This document shows, in pieces, positions 16,382 through 24,276 of a stretch of DNA of 53,138 nt (positions are counted from its first letter, which is position 1; each line of letters starts with the position of its first letter). Source of the DNA: Burkholderiales bacterium 68-10. GTDB lineage: Bacteria; Pseudomonadota; Gammaproteobacteria; Burkholderiales; Burkholderiaceae_C. The notes beneath the pieces were generated by a model. It was not told the origin of the DNA, made no database searches, and saw only the letters and a program-made list of their open reading frames with translations. Location: positions 58,101 through 111,238 of the forward strand of contig MKTG01000072.1 in the NCBI GenBank assembly GCA_001897615.1, given 5' to 3'. Both the position numbers and the translations under genes were made by a program.

Positions 16382-16739
16382 AGGAACGCAAGGATGGGGG
16401 CGCGCGCGCCTGCCAGGGCAGGGTCGTGGCGGCGGCCGGCGCGGCCGCAACCGTCAGGTCGAGGACGAACGAAGGCGCCGGCTCGGCCAGTGCCAGCAGG
16501 GGCAGCGGCCCGGGGGCGCCCGCCGGGATGCACAGCGGACAATCCAGATGGCCGGCGCCCAGCTCCAGCGTGTCGCCGCTGGCGGTGTGCACCACGGCCT
16601 TGACCTGGCCGCCGGCGCTGCACAGCAGCTCGACCTGCTGCGGGTGCACCAGCGGCGACGCCACCGCCACCGCGAGCGACAGCGCAAACCACGCCAGCAT
16701 GAAGCGGGCAAGGCGGTGAGCGTGGCGCAGCGGGTTCAT
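16380..16739 (-). CDS. DUF2946-like protein, first gene of the putative copper cluster
   Basis: A 119-residue protein with an N-terminal hydrophobic segment (FMLAWFALSLAVAVA) followed by SPLVHPQQVELLCSAGGQ and the motif HLDCPLCIPAG, as in DUF2946 proteins. ATG 16739 is chosen because the reading frame upstream runs into the MITE-like element. The C-terminus ends at a repeat A copy. It is probably periplasmic and anchored by its N-terminus. Function is unknown; paired occurrence with PCu(A)C suggests copper handling. Confidence 0.65.
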   Translation of the reverse strand: MNPLRHAHRLARFMLAWFALSLAVAVASPLVHPQQVELLCSAGGQVKAVVHTASGDTLELGAGHLDCPLCIPAGAPGPLPLLALAEPAPSFVLDLTVAAAPAAATTLPWQARAPPSLRS

Positions 16740-16806
16740 CCAAGGTGCATTATGGCCGGACACCCGCCCCGGTGATTGAGCAACATCAAGTCCGGGCCGC
16801 TGCCAA

Positions 16807-16968
16807 GGAACCTCTGCATAATCTCCTGCGCCGCAGGCATCTGCGGTCTCGGGCGGGCTGCGGCGTTGCAAATCCTCGCGATGGCCGCGGCCATCGCTGC
16901 GGTTTGCGCCTTGCATCCCATCCCGATCCGCAGCGCCTGCTTGCCGCGAGAGCTTATGCAGAGGTTCC
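16807..16968. mobile_element. MITE-like element with 15-bp perfect terminal inverted repeats
   Basis: GGAACCTCTGCATAA (16807-16821) is exactly inverted at 16954-16968. Flanks are CCAA on the left and CTAA on the right, a possible imperfect 4-bp target duplication. The interior has no gene but carries the exact 20-bp palindrome GCGATGGCCGCGGCCATCGC (16878-16897), extended by imperfect arms (GCAAA / TTTGC). The size of 162 bp and lack of a transposase fit a non-autonomous element. I suspect an IS5-family relative, from memory of similar ends only. It separates the DUF2946 promoter region from the GST gene; its right end lies 57 bp before that gene's ATG. Confidence 0.7.
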
Positions 16969-17025
16969 CTAAGCTGGCGCCGGCGCGCCGCGCCCCTTCG
17001 ATTTCAGATTCCGGAGACCCCCACC

Positions 17026-17676
17026 ATGCTCAAACTCTGTGGCTTTGCCGCCAGCAACTACTACAACAAGGTCAAGCTCGCGCTGCTCGAAAAAGGCGTG
17101 CCGTTCGAGGAGGTCATCGCCTGGATGGGCGAGACCGACGCCGCCGCCAGCCCGCTGGGCAAGGTGCCCTACGTGCTCACCGACGAGGGGCCGATCAGCG
17201 AGTCGACCGTGATCCTGGAATACCTGGAGCAGCGCTACCCGCAACATCCCCTGCTGCCCGCCAACCCCTACCAGGCGGCCAAGGTGCGCGAGCTGCTGCG
17301 CTACATCGAGCTGCACCTGGAGCTGGTGGCGCGCAACCTGTACCCCGAGGCCTTCTTCGGCGGCCAGGTGAGCGACGGCCTGAAGGCCAAGCTGCGCCCG
17401 CAACTGGAGAAGAACATCGCCGCCTTCGGTCAACTGGCGGCGTTCTCGCCCTACGTGGCCGGCAACGCATTCACGCTGGCCGACTGCGCCGCCGCCGTGC
17501 ACCTGCCGCTGGTGGCCAGTTGCAGCAAGATCATCTACGGCGAAGATCTGCTGGCCGACCTGCCCGTCAAGGACTACCTCAAGCGCATGAGCGAGCGGCC
17601 GACGGTGCAGCAGGTGAACGCCGACCGCAAGACGAACACCGAGTTGATGATGGCACGGATGAAAGCCAAATCTTGA
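17026..17676 (+). CDS. Glutathione S-transferase family protein
   Basis: A 216-residue cytoplasmic GST. The thioredoxin-like N-terminal domain starts MLKLCGFAASNYYNKVKLAL and includes GKVPYVLTDEGPISESTVI, the glutathione-binding proline/SES region. An all-helical C-terminal domain follows from about residue 85. The start is supported by GGAGA 9 bases upstream, just after the MITE-like element, so the promoter may lie in or be affected by that element. The substrate is unknown. The stop is followed immediately by a repeat A copy and the convergent enoyl-CoA hydratase gene. Confidence 0.88.
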   Translation: MLKLCGFAASNYYNKVKLALLEKGVPFEEVIAWMGETDAAASPLGKVPYVLTDEGPISESTVILEYLEQRYPQHPLLPANPYQAAKVRELLRYIELHLELVARNLYPEAFFGGQVSDGLKAKLRPQLEKNIAAFGQLAAFSPYVAGNAFTLADCAAAVHLPLVASCSKIIYGEDLLADLPVKDYLKRMSERPTVQQVNADRKTNTELMMARMKAKS

Positions 17677-17735
17677 GCAAAATCGAGTTCCAGCGCCCGC
17701 CAGTCAAGCGCTGGCAGCTATATTTTAAATAGCTA
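17677..17735 (-). repeat. Repeat A copy 4, filling a convergent gene junction
   Basis: On the minus strand: CTATTTAAAATATAGCTGCC, AGCGCTTGACTGGCGGGCGCTGG and CGATTTTGC. The AGCTAT...ATAGCT stem (17717-17735) is exact. The copy occupies all 59 bp between the GST stop and the hydratase stop, a natural site for a bidirectional terminator. Confidence 0.8.
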
Positions 17736-18545
17736 TCAGTATTTGGGCGCGCGCCGCTCGCGCAAGGACGCCACGCCTTCGTGCACGTCCGGCCCGCCAA
17801 AGCCCATGAATTCCAGCGCCAGCGAGGTGTCGAAGCTGGGGCCCGCCTGGCGATACCAGTTGTTGAGCGAGTACTTGGTCCAGCGGATGGCGCTGGTGCT
17901 GCCGGCGGCCAGCTTGTCGGCCACCTCGTAGGCCCGGGGCAGGAGCTGGTCGTCGTCCACCGCCAGCGACACCAGGCCGATGCGCTCGGCCTCCTCGCCA
18001 GTCACGGCCTCGCACAGCATCAGGTAGTACTTGGCCTTGGCCATGCCGCACAGCAGTGGCCAGCAGATGGCGGCGTGGTCGCCGGCGGCCACGCCCAGGC
18101 GGGTGTGGCCGTCGACGATCCTGGCGCTTCGGGCGGCGATCGAGATGTCGGCCAGCAGCCCGGCCACCAGGCCGGCGCCCACCGCCGGGCCGTGCATGGC
18201 GCTGACGATGGGCTTGTCGCAGTTGATGACGTTGTAGACCAGATCGCGCGCCTCCTTCCAGACGCGCGAGCGCACCGCGAAGTCGCTGGCCATGTCCTGC
18301 ACCAGCGCCAGATCGCCGCCGCCCGAAAAGCCCATGCCTTCGCCGCGCAGCACCACGGCGCGCACGCTGTCGTCCTTGTCGATATCGCGCCAGATCTCGG
18401 CCAGCTCCCAGTGGCCGTCGTGGCCGGCGGTCGGCAGCTTGCCGTTCTTGGCCTTCATCTGCACGTCGAGCACGCAGCCATCCTGCCCGCGGCGGCTGAT
18501 GTGCAGGCTCTGGTAGCGGCTGTAGTCGATGGCGGGCTGGCTCAT
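17736..18545 (-). CDS. Enoyl-CoA hydratase/isomerase family protein
   Basis: A 269-residue crotonase-fold protein. The oxyanion-hole segments are visible as [13 protein letters not shown] and [38 protein letters not shown] occupies the position where typical hydratases have the second catalytic glutamate; here the acidic residue is an Asp, so activity on enoyl-CoA is uncertain. The start [15 protein letters not shown] at 18545 has GGAGAC upstream. Probably cytoplasmic acyl-CoA metabolism; the substrate is unknown. The stop codon abuts a repeat A copy. Confidence 0.85.
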   Translation of the reverse strand: MSQPAIDYSRYQSLHISRRGQDGCVLDVQMKAKNGKLPTAGHDGHWELAEIWRDIDKDDSVRAVVLRGEGMGFSGGGDLALVQDMASDFAVRSRVWKEARDLVYNVINCDKPIVSAMHGPAVGAGLVAGLLADISIAARSARIVDGHTRLGVAAGDHAAICWPLLCGMAKAKYYLMLCEAVTGEEAERIGLVSLAVDDDQLLPRAYEVADKLAAGSTSAIRWTKYSLNNWYRQAGPSFDTSLALEFMGFGGPDVHEGVASLRERRAPKY

Positions 18546-18610
18546 GGCGGGGTCTCCGTGTGGGTTCAGGGCAATGGCCCGCATGGTAGCGGCACGCCGC
18601 CGCGCGCGGC

Positions 18611-19447
18611 TCAAGCCGGCCGGGCGCGAAACACCAGCAGCAACCCCAGCACCACCGCGGCCAGCCCGCCCAGCGCCAGCGGCGCCATGCGGTGGCCCAG
18701 CAGCCACCAGTCGAGCAGCGCCGTGCCGCCCGGCACCAGATAGAACAGGCTGGTGACGTTGACCAGGTTGCCCGCGCGCAGCAGGCGGTACAGCAGCACC
18801 GAGGCGCCGGCCGAGATCACCGCGCCCAGCCACAGCACCGAGCCGGCCAGCGCCCAGCCCGGCTGCAGGCGCAGCGGCTGCACCGGCAGCAGCGCCAGGC
18901 ACAGCAGCAACGCCACCGCGCATTGCAGCGGCAGCACCCGGCTGGGCGGCTGGGTGATGCGCTTTTGCGCCATGGTGCCGGCCGTGATGCAAGCCAGCGC
19001 GGCCAGCGCCCAGGCCACGCCGGCCGGCGACACCTGGGCGCGCAGCAGGCTGTCATGCACCACCAGCACCAGGCCGGCCAGTGCCAGCGCCAGGCCCAGC
19101 GCGCGCGCCGGCGTGGCCCGGCGCTCCTGCAGCAGCAGCGTGACGATGGGCTGCACGCCCAGGATGGTGGCCAGCGCGCCCGGCGTCAGGCCCTGGTCCA
19201 GCGCCAGGAAATAGGTGCACGAGTAGCCGCCCACCAGCAGCAGGCCGGTACCCGCCACCTGCGCGCGCGTGCCCGGCGCCGGCAGCCAGCCGCGCCCGCG
19301 GCCGGCCAGCAGGACGAGCACCGTCAGCGCCACGCCAAAGCGCAGCGCCAGCAGCACGAACGGGGAGGCCTGATCCAGCCCCCAACGGGAAACAATGGCG
19401 CCGCTGCTCCACAGCAGCACGAACAGCGCCGTCGACCATGCCTGCAT
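18611..19447 (-). CDS. EamA/DMT family transporter
   Basis: A 278-residue inner-membrane protein with about ten hydrophobic helices in two EamA repeats: [21 protein letters not shown] begins the first and [18 protein letters not shown] the second. Substrates of this superfamily are diverse metabolites and cannot be read from sequence. ATG 19447 is followed directly by the first helix. It is oriented divergently from marC with 211 bp between starts, in which I see no further gene. Confidence 0.85.
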   Translation of the reverse strand: MQAWSTALFVLLWSSGAIVSRWGLDQASPFVLLALRFGVALTVLVLLAGRGRGWLPAPGTRAQVAGTGLLLVGGYSCTYFLALDQGLTPGALATILGVQPIVTLLLQERRATPARALGLALALAGLVLVVHDSLLRAQVSPAGVAWALAALACITAGTMAQKRITQPPSRVLPLQCAVALLLCLALLPVQPLRLQPGWALAGSVLWLGAVISAGASVLLYRLLRAGNLVNVTSLFYLVPGGTALLDWWLLGHRMAPLALGGLAAVVLGLLLVFRARPA

Positions 19448-19658
19448 GGGACATCACCTTTCCAGAAAACCACACGCGATGGCGGCGACCCGCGCGGGGC
19501 CGCTCGCCTGATGGAGCCGCAAGGCGCGGGGCTTCAGCCCGGCGCCGGCGCACCCGGCGGGGGTGCGGCGACAGACGGCGGGTTCAAGGGACGGCAGGAC
19601 ATGGCGCCATGCTAGCCGACGGCGGCACAATGCGCAGCTTGTGCCCGCCGCGCCTGCC

Positions 19659-20261
19659 ATGAGTTACAGCTTCGCCTCCGCCACCGTCCTGCTGCTGCTG
19701 ATCACCGACCCGGTGGGCAACATCCCGATCTTCGCCAACGCGCTGAAGGCGGTGGCGCCGGCGCGGCGCCGCCGCGTGATCCTGCGCGAGGTGCTGATCG
19801 CCTTCGGGCTGCTGCTGGGCTTCATGTTCGCGGGCGACGGCTTTCTGCGCGTGATGAACCTGTCGCCGCTGTCGCTGCAGATGGCCGGCGGCGTGGTGCT
19901 GTTCCTGATCGCGCTGCGCATGGTGTTTCCGCCGCCGCCGGCGCCGGTGGAGCCGACGGCGGCCGAGCCGCTGATCGTGCCGCTGGCCATTCCGGCGCTG
20001 GCCGGGCCGTCGGCGCTGGCCACCGTGATGCTGCTGGTCAGCCAGGCGCCCGAGCGCCGCTGGGAATGGGTGGGCGCGCTCAGCGTCACCATGGCGGTGT
20101 GCGCCATCGTGCTGCTGCTGGCCGAGCGCCTGCAGCAGCGCGTGGGCCCGCGCGTGCTGCAGGCCTTCGAGCGGTTGATGGGCCTGATCCTGGTGGCCGT
20201 GGCGGTGGAGATGCTGCTGCGCGCGGTCAGAACGCTGGCGGCGCAGCTCGGCGGCGGCTGA
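19659..20261 (+). CDS. MarC family integral membrane protein
   Basis: A 200-residue protein with six hydrophobic helices and the family signature LLLITDPVGNIPIF near the N-terminus, then VPLAIPALAGPSALATVMLL. MarC-like proteins have no settled function; the early link to multiple antibiotic resistance was withdrawn. ATG 19659 begins right at the first helix; a CACAAT hexamer 23 bases upstream may be the -10 box. The gene converges on an enoyl-CoA hydratase across a 364-bp gap filled with two kinds of repeat. Confidence 0.88.
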   Translation: MSYSFASATVLLLLITDPVGNIPIFANALKAVAPARRRRVILREVLIAFGLLLGFMFAGDGFLRVMNLSPLSLQMAGGVVLFLIALRMVFPPPPAPVEPTAAEPLIVPLAIPALAGPSALATVMLLVSQAPERRWEWVGALSVTMAVCAIVLLLAERLQQRVGPRVLQAFERLMGLILVAVAVEMLLRAVRTLAAQLGGG

Positions 20262-20283
20262 AGGCCAAGGCCTCGCATCGAGT

Positions 20284-20345
20284 TTGCTATTTAATCAATA
20301 TCTTCTGGCGCATACCCACAAAGCGCTGGGGCGATATTTGAGGCT
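20284..20345 (+). repeat. Repeat A copy 5
   Basis: TTGCTATTTAATCAATATCTTCTGGCGC, a 9-base loop, AAGCGCTGGGGCGATATTTGAGG. It is diverged in the AGCTGC core (ATCTTC) but keeps the arm layout. Confidence 0.65.
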
Positions 20346-20419
20346 CTTCTCGCGAAGGATGGTGATGGCCTGCGAGACAAGGCTTCGAATGGTCGCTTAT
20401 TGGAAACCGCCAACCTCCG

Positions 20420-20517
20420 AACGCAGAGAGCGCAGAGATTTCGCAGAGGACGCAGAAAGCAAGAGGATCCATCGATTTTCTTTGCGTCCTCTGCGAATCC
20501 TTGGCGTCCTCTGCGTA
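20420..20517. repeat. Repeat B copy 2
   Basis: Left arm ACGCAGAG with TTCGCAGAGGACGCAG; right arm CTTTGCGTCCTCTGCGAA with GGCGTCCTCTGCGT. Inner arms pair almost perfectly over 18 bp. It lies between convergent genes like copy 1. Confidence 0.8.
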
Positions 20518-20625
20518 TGGCTGTTCATTTTTCTCATGCGTCGTGTCGCGGTGCGGCACTGATCAAGTACCTCACCATCATTCGCGCGTAGAGCCATATT
20601 TGATTCGCAACACCGACCGGAAGGC

Positions 20626-21423
20626 TCAACCGCCCGGCTGCCGGCGGCGCAGGAATTGCGCCACCCGCGTCGCCACGTCGCCACCGGCCAGCGCCTCGGC
20701 CGCCAGCTCGGGCTCGGCCACGGTGACCTCGCCCCAGCGCGCCGGTGCCGCCGCGTTGGCCACCTGCTTGCCAAGGCGCACCGCCGGCCAGCTGCGCTGG
20801 CGCAGGGTGGCGATCATGGCGTCGATGCGCGCGCGCACCTGATCGCGCGGCACCACCTGCTGCACCGCGCCCGCGGCCAGGCACCGGGGCGCGTCCCAGT
20901 CCTCGGCGAACAGGATCATCTCCTTGGCGCGCGCCAGGCCCAGCGCCGCCACCAGCGGCGGCGTGGCGCCGAAGCTGAGGAACATGCCCAGGCGCGTCTC
21001 GGGCAGGTTGAGCACGGCGTCCTCGGCCATGACGCGGAAGTCGCAGGCCATGGCGATCGCCACGCCGGCGCCGTAGGCGGAGCCGCGCAGGGCGGCAAAG
21101 CTGATCTGCTCCACCGCCGCCAGCTTGGCCAGGGCCTCCTGCGCGAGGCGCTGGTTGGCGCGCAGGCGGGCCCGCACGCGCTCGGTGTCGGCGAAGATCG
21201 CGCCGGCTTCCTCCAGGTGCGCGCCGGCCGAAAACACCGGTCCGTCGTGGTCGAGCACCAGGTAGTGCAGGTCGTCGCGCTGGCGCAGCCAGTCGGCCAG
21301 CGTCACCAGCTCCTGAAGCAGCTGGCCACTGACGGCGTTCAGCCGCTCGGGGTGGCACAGCGTGGCGGTGACGGCGTCGCCGTCGATGTCCAGGCGCAGG
21401 GTGTGCAGGCAAGGGGTGTCCAT
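20626..21423 (-). CDS. Enoyl-CoA hydratase/isomerase family protein
   Basis: A 265-residue crotonase-fold protein: HPERLNAVSGQLLQEL, DGPVFSAGAHLEE (first oxyanion-hole region), ALRGSAYGAGVAIAMACDF (second) and LPETRLGMFLSFGATPPL. It starts MDTPCLHTLRLDIDG at 21423. Cytoplasmic, substrate unknown. The next gene upstream on this strand encodes an FAH-family hydrolase, but 256 bp including a repeat A copy separate them. That upstream gap shows nothing else I can identify. Confidence 0.85.
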   Translation of the reverse strand: MDTPCLHTLRLDIDGDAVTATLCHPERLNAVSGQLLQELVTLADWLRQRDDLHYLVLDHDGPVFSAGAHLEEAGAIFADTERVRARLRANQRLAQEALAKLAAVEQISFAALRGSAYGAGVAIAMACDFRVMAEDAVLNLPETRLGMFLSFGATPPLVAALGLARAKEMILFAEDWDAPRCLAAGAVQQVVPRDQVRARIDAMIATLRQRSWPAVRLGKQVANAAAPARWGEVTVAEPELAAEALAGGDVATRVAQFLRRRQPGG

Positions 21424-21627
21424 GATGAGCTCCAGGCAGTCGTGGGAAAGGGGTCGGCGCGCCGATTGCAGCGCAGCGGCGCCGCGCGCGCATCGGGACT
21501 GGCCCCAGTTCTGTCGCCGGCACGACAGGGACACGCGCGGGCACAGGACAGCGGGCAGTGCAGCGCGGCTGGCCACGCCTCGATGCGCCTGCCCGAGGGC
21601 GTCATCCACGGGTCGGCATGGCCACTG

Positions 21628-21690
21628 ATGGACTATATTTTTGATAGCTGCTGGCGCTCGCCCACCAAGCGCTGGCGCCTTATTTGGCTA
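21628..21690 (+). repeat. Repeat A copy 6, overlapping the FAH-family stop codon
   Basis: GACTATATTTTTGATAGCTGCTGGCGC, loop, AAGCGCTGGCGCC, TTATTTGGC. CTAT...ATAG forms a first small stem; the GCGCT region forms a second. The TAA stop of the hydrolase gene (complement of 21680-21682) lies inside the repeat. Confidence 0.8.
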
Positions 21691-22681
21691 CTTTTTGATC
21701 AATGGCACCGAACACCGAGCGGCCGTCGCGCCCCTTCATCTCGATGCGCACGGTGTCGCCGAACTTCATGTACTCGGTGCGCGGCGCGCCGTCCTGCAGG
21801 GTTTCCATGGCGCGCTTTTCGGCGATGCAGCCGTAGCCCTTGGGCCACTCGCGTCGGTCGTCCTGCTCGACGCCCGGATTGCTCACCGTGCCGCTGCCGA
21901 CGATGCTGCCGGCGCGCAGGCGCCGCGTGCGCGCGGCATGGGCGATCAGCTGGCCGAAGTGAAAGCGCATGTCGGGCCCGGCGTCGCACAGGCCGACCTT
22001 GCGGCCGTTCCAGCTTACTTGCAGCGTCAGGTGCACGCGGCCGTCCTGCCAGGCCTCGCCCAGCTCGTCGGGCGTGACGGCCACCGGGCTGAAAGCGGTC
22101 GACGGCTTGCCCTGCACCAGGCCCAGCCGGGTCTCGACCTCGGCCGCGATCAGCTCGCGCAGGCTGACGTCGTTGGCCAGCATGAGCAGGCGCACGGCGT
22201 CCAGCCCCTGCTCGGGCGTGGCGCCCATCGACACGTCGCCGGTGACCACGGCCAGCTCGCCCTCGAAGTCGATACCGAAGGCCTCGTCCGCCACCCGGAT
22301 GTCGTCGCAGGGGCCCAGGAAGTCGTCGCTGCCGCCCTGGTACATCAGCGGTTCGGTGTAGAAGCGCTCGGGCACGTCGGCGCGGCCGGCGGCGCGCACC
22401 AGCTCGACATGGTTCAGGTAGGCCGAGCCGTCCAGCCACTGATAGGCACGCGGCAGCGGCGCCATGCAGCGCTCGGGCTCGAACGGGAACGCGTGGCGCG
22501 CGCGGCCGGCGTTGAGCGCGTCGTACAGGTCCTGCAACTGCGGCGCCATGAAGTTCCAGTCGTCCAGCGCCTGCTGCAGGCGGCTGGCGATGCCGGTCGC
22601 ATAATGGGCCGTCGTCAGGTCGCGCGAGACGACCACCAGTTGCCCGTCGCGCGAGCCGTCTTTGTAGGTTGCCAGTTTCAT
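21680..22681 (-). CDS. Fumarylacetoacetate hydrolase family protein
   Basis: A 333-residue FAH-fold enzyme, full length. The metal-site region is visible as FGIDFEGELAVVTGDVSMG. The catalytic-domain segments SVIG-like SIVGSGTVSNPG and YGCIAEKRAMET follow. Such enzymes cleave C-C bonds of 1,3-diketo acids; true fumarylacetoacetate cleavage (tyrosine breakdown) is possible because phhA is nearby, but no homogentisate dioxygenase is in the window. The start MKLATYKDGSRDG at 22681 is the family N-terminus. The C-terminus IDQKVAK and stop run into repeat A. Confidence 0.85.
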   Translation of the reverse strand: MKLATYKDGSRDGQLVVVSRDLTTAHYATGIASRLQQALDDWNFMAPQLQDLYDALNAGRARHAFPFEPERCMAPLPRAYQWLDGSAYLNHVELVRAAGRADVPERFYTEPLMYQGGSDDFLGPCDDIRVADEAFGIDFEGELAVVTGDVSMGATPEQGLDAVRLLMLANDVSLRELIAAEVETRLGLVQGKPSTAFSPVAVTPDELGEAWQDGRVHLTLQVSWNGRKVGLCDAGPDMRFHFGQLIAHAARTRRLRAGSIVGSGTVSNPGVEQDDRREWPKGYGCIAEKRAMETLQDGAPRTEYMKFGDTVRIEMKGRDGRSVFGAIDQKVAK

Positions 22682-22804
22682 GGGTGCTTGCCAGCCAAAC
22701 CCCCGCCGCCGCAGTGACGCGCGGTCGGCGCGGACCGGCGGGCGAGGAGCGGGCGCGGCCTGGGGCGCGCGCCCGGAAGCGGCGATTCTAGGTGGGCCGG
22801 CGCG

Positions 22805-23860
22805 ATGACCGGCACCCCCCTGTCCGCGTGCCCTCCCGAGCGACGCCGCCCCCCGCTGGCGCTGGTGGCCGCCGTGGTGCTGGCCCACGCCGTGCTGCTG
22901 CGGCCGACGCCACCGCCGGCCGCGGCGCCCGCGCCATCCGCCCGGCCCGATCCGCTGTGGCTGCGCGCCATCGCGCCGCCGCCCGCCACGGCGGCCCGCG
23001 CCGCCACCCTGCCGCCGCCTGCGCCGGCCACGCCGTCCGCACAGCGCGCTGCGCCAGCCACCACGCCCCGCGCGCAGGCGGTGGCAACGCGCTCGCCTGC
23101 CGCGGCCAGCGCCACCCGGCGCCCGCCCGCGCCGCGCCAGGCCGCGGCGCCGCACACCACCACCGCCCCGCCCGAGACCGCCCCGGCGCCGCCACCCACC
23201 ACCACGCCCGCCGTCCCCGTGCGGCTGGCCGATTCGGCGACCCTGCACTACCGCGTCAGCGGCCACGCGCGTGGCCTGCCGTTCGAGGCCGAGGCGCAAC
23301 TGCGCTGGCAGCGCGACAGCACGCGCTACGAGGCCGAATGGACGGTGCCGCTGCCCCTGATCGGCACGCGCGCGCAGCACAGCGTCGGCGCCGTCACCGC
23401 CGCCGGCCTGGCGCCCGAGCGCTACGCCGAGCGCGCCCGCGGCGAACGGGCGGCGCACTTCGACGCCGACGGCGGGCGCATCCGCTTTTCCGCCAACCGG
23501 CCCGACGCCGCCCTGGAAAGCGGCGCGCAGGACCGCCTGAGCGGCGTGCTGCAACTGGGCGGCCTGATTGCCGCCGACCCGGGCCGCTACCCGCCGGGCA
23601 GCCAGCTCAGCCTGCAGACCGCCGGCGTGCGCGAGGCCGACCCCTGGCGCTGGCAGGTGCTGGACGACGAGGTGCTGCACATCGACGGCCAGCAAGTGCC
23701 CTGCGTGCGCCTGCTGCGCGCGCCCCGGCACGACTGGGACACGCGGATCGAGCTGTGGCTGGCGCGCCCGCTGGGCTACCTGCCGGCGCGCCTGCGCGTC
23801 ACCCAGGCCGGCGGCGATGTGGCCGATCAGCAACTGTCGCGGCTGCCGCGGAGCCGCTGA
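22805..23860 (+). CDS. DUF3108 domain-containing protein
   Basis: A 351-residue protein. An N-terminal hydrophobic anchor (LALVAAVVLAHAVLL) is followed by about 110 residues of Ala/Pro/Thr-rich linker, a TonB-like periplasmic spacer. A beta-rich domain from about residue 140 starts LHYRVSGHARGLPFEAEAQLRW and matches DUF3108. Function is unknown; the fold resembles outer-membrane-associated lipocalin-like proteins. It is divergent from the FAH gene with 123 bp between starts. Start ATG 22805 has no clear Shine-Dalgarno sequence. Confidence 0.75.
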   Translation: MTGTPLSACPPERRRPPLALVAAVVLAHAVLLRPTPPPAAAPAPSARPDPLWLRAIAPPPATAARAATLPPPAPATPSAQRAAPATTPRAQAVATRSPAAASATRRPPAPRQAAAPHTTTAPPETAPAPPPTTTPAVPVRLADSATLHYRVSGHARGLPFEAEAQLRWQRDSTRYEAEWTVPLPLIGTRAQHSVGAVTAAGLAPERYAERARGERAAHFDADGGRIRFSANRPDAALESGAQDRLSGVLQLGGLIAADPGRYPPGSQLSLQTAGVREADPWRWQVLDDEVLHIDGQQVPCVRLLRAPRHDWDTRIELWLARPLGYLPARLRVTQAGGDVADQQLSRLPRSR

Positions 23861-23909
23861 AGCGGCCCAAAACGGACTTATTTGCCCCGCGGCGCCCACG
23901 CGGTCTACC

Positions 23910-23937
23910 TTGAAACGCGCAAATGCGTTCTCATATG
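23910..23937 (+). promoter_or_regulatory. Possible sigma-70 promoter of the DUF3567 gene
   Basis: TTGAAA (23910-23915), 16-bp spacer, CATATG (23932-23937), about 55 bases before ATG 23992 in the 131-bp gap. The -35 is good and the -10 weak. Confidence 0.3.
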
Positions 23938-23991
23938 CAGGCTGGGCATTCATTCCCGCCACCCACCACTCACCGAGGGGCCTGACCACTG

Positions 23992-24273
23992 ATGAACACG
24001 CTCTACGATTCCGACAGCTTCGCCGTCGTTCACCTGCTGCCCGACGTGCTGGCCGATTCGCCCGCGCAAGAGGGCCAGCCCGTGCTGGCGCGCCACGGCT
24101 TCGAGATCGTGGACAAGCGCTCGGGCAAGGAGGTCTACCTCGACGGCCTGTGGGCCGAGCTGTTCCAGCAGCGCATCGCCGCCTGGCAGGAAAACACGCC
24201 CACCCAGGAAGAGGTCGAGGAAACCCTGGAAGGCTACGCCGAGCTGGCGCAGAACCCGGTGGTGATGCACTGA
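23992..24273 (+). CDS. DUF3567 domain-containing protein
   Basis: A 93-residue cytoplasmic protein starting MNTLYDSDSFAVVHLLPD, with HGFEIVDKRSGKEVYLDG in the middle and AQNPVVMH at the end. It corresponds to DUF3567, a small family I associate with Burkholderiales; no function is known to me. The length is typical. The gene ends 4 bp from the stop of the convergent AbrB-type transporter gene. A possible promoter lies at 23910-23937. Confidence 0.85.
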   Translation: MNTLYDSDSFAVVHLLPDVLADSPAQEGQPVLARHGFEIVDKRSGKEVYLDGLWAELFQQRIAAWQENTPTQEEVEETLEGYAELAQNPVVMH

Positions 24274-24276
24274 CCC

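Larger units (their letters stand above)
20262..20625. other. 364-bp convergent intergenic region holding two repeats
   Basis: No gene is seen. It contains repeat A copy 5 (20284-20345), repeat B copy 2 (20420-20517) and about 100 bp of plain sequence up to the stop of the hydratase gene. Confidence 0.7.
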
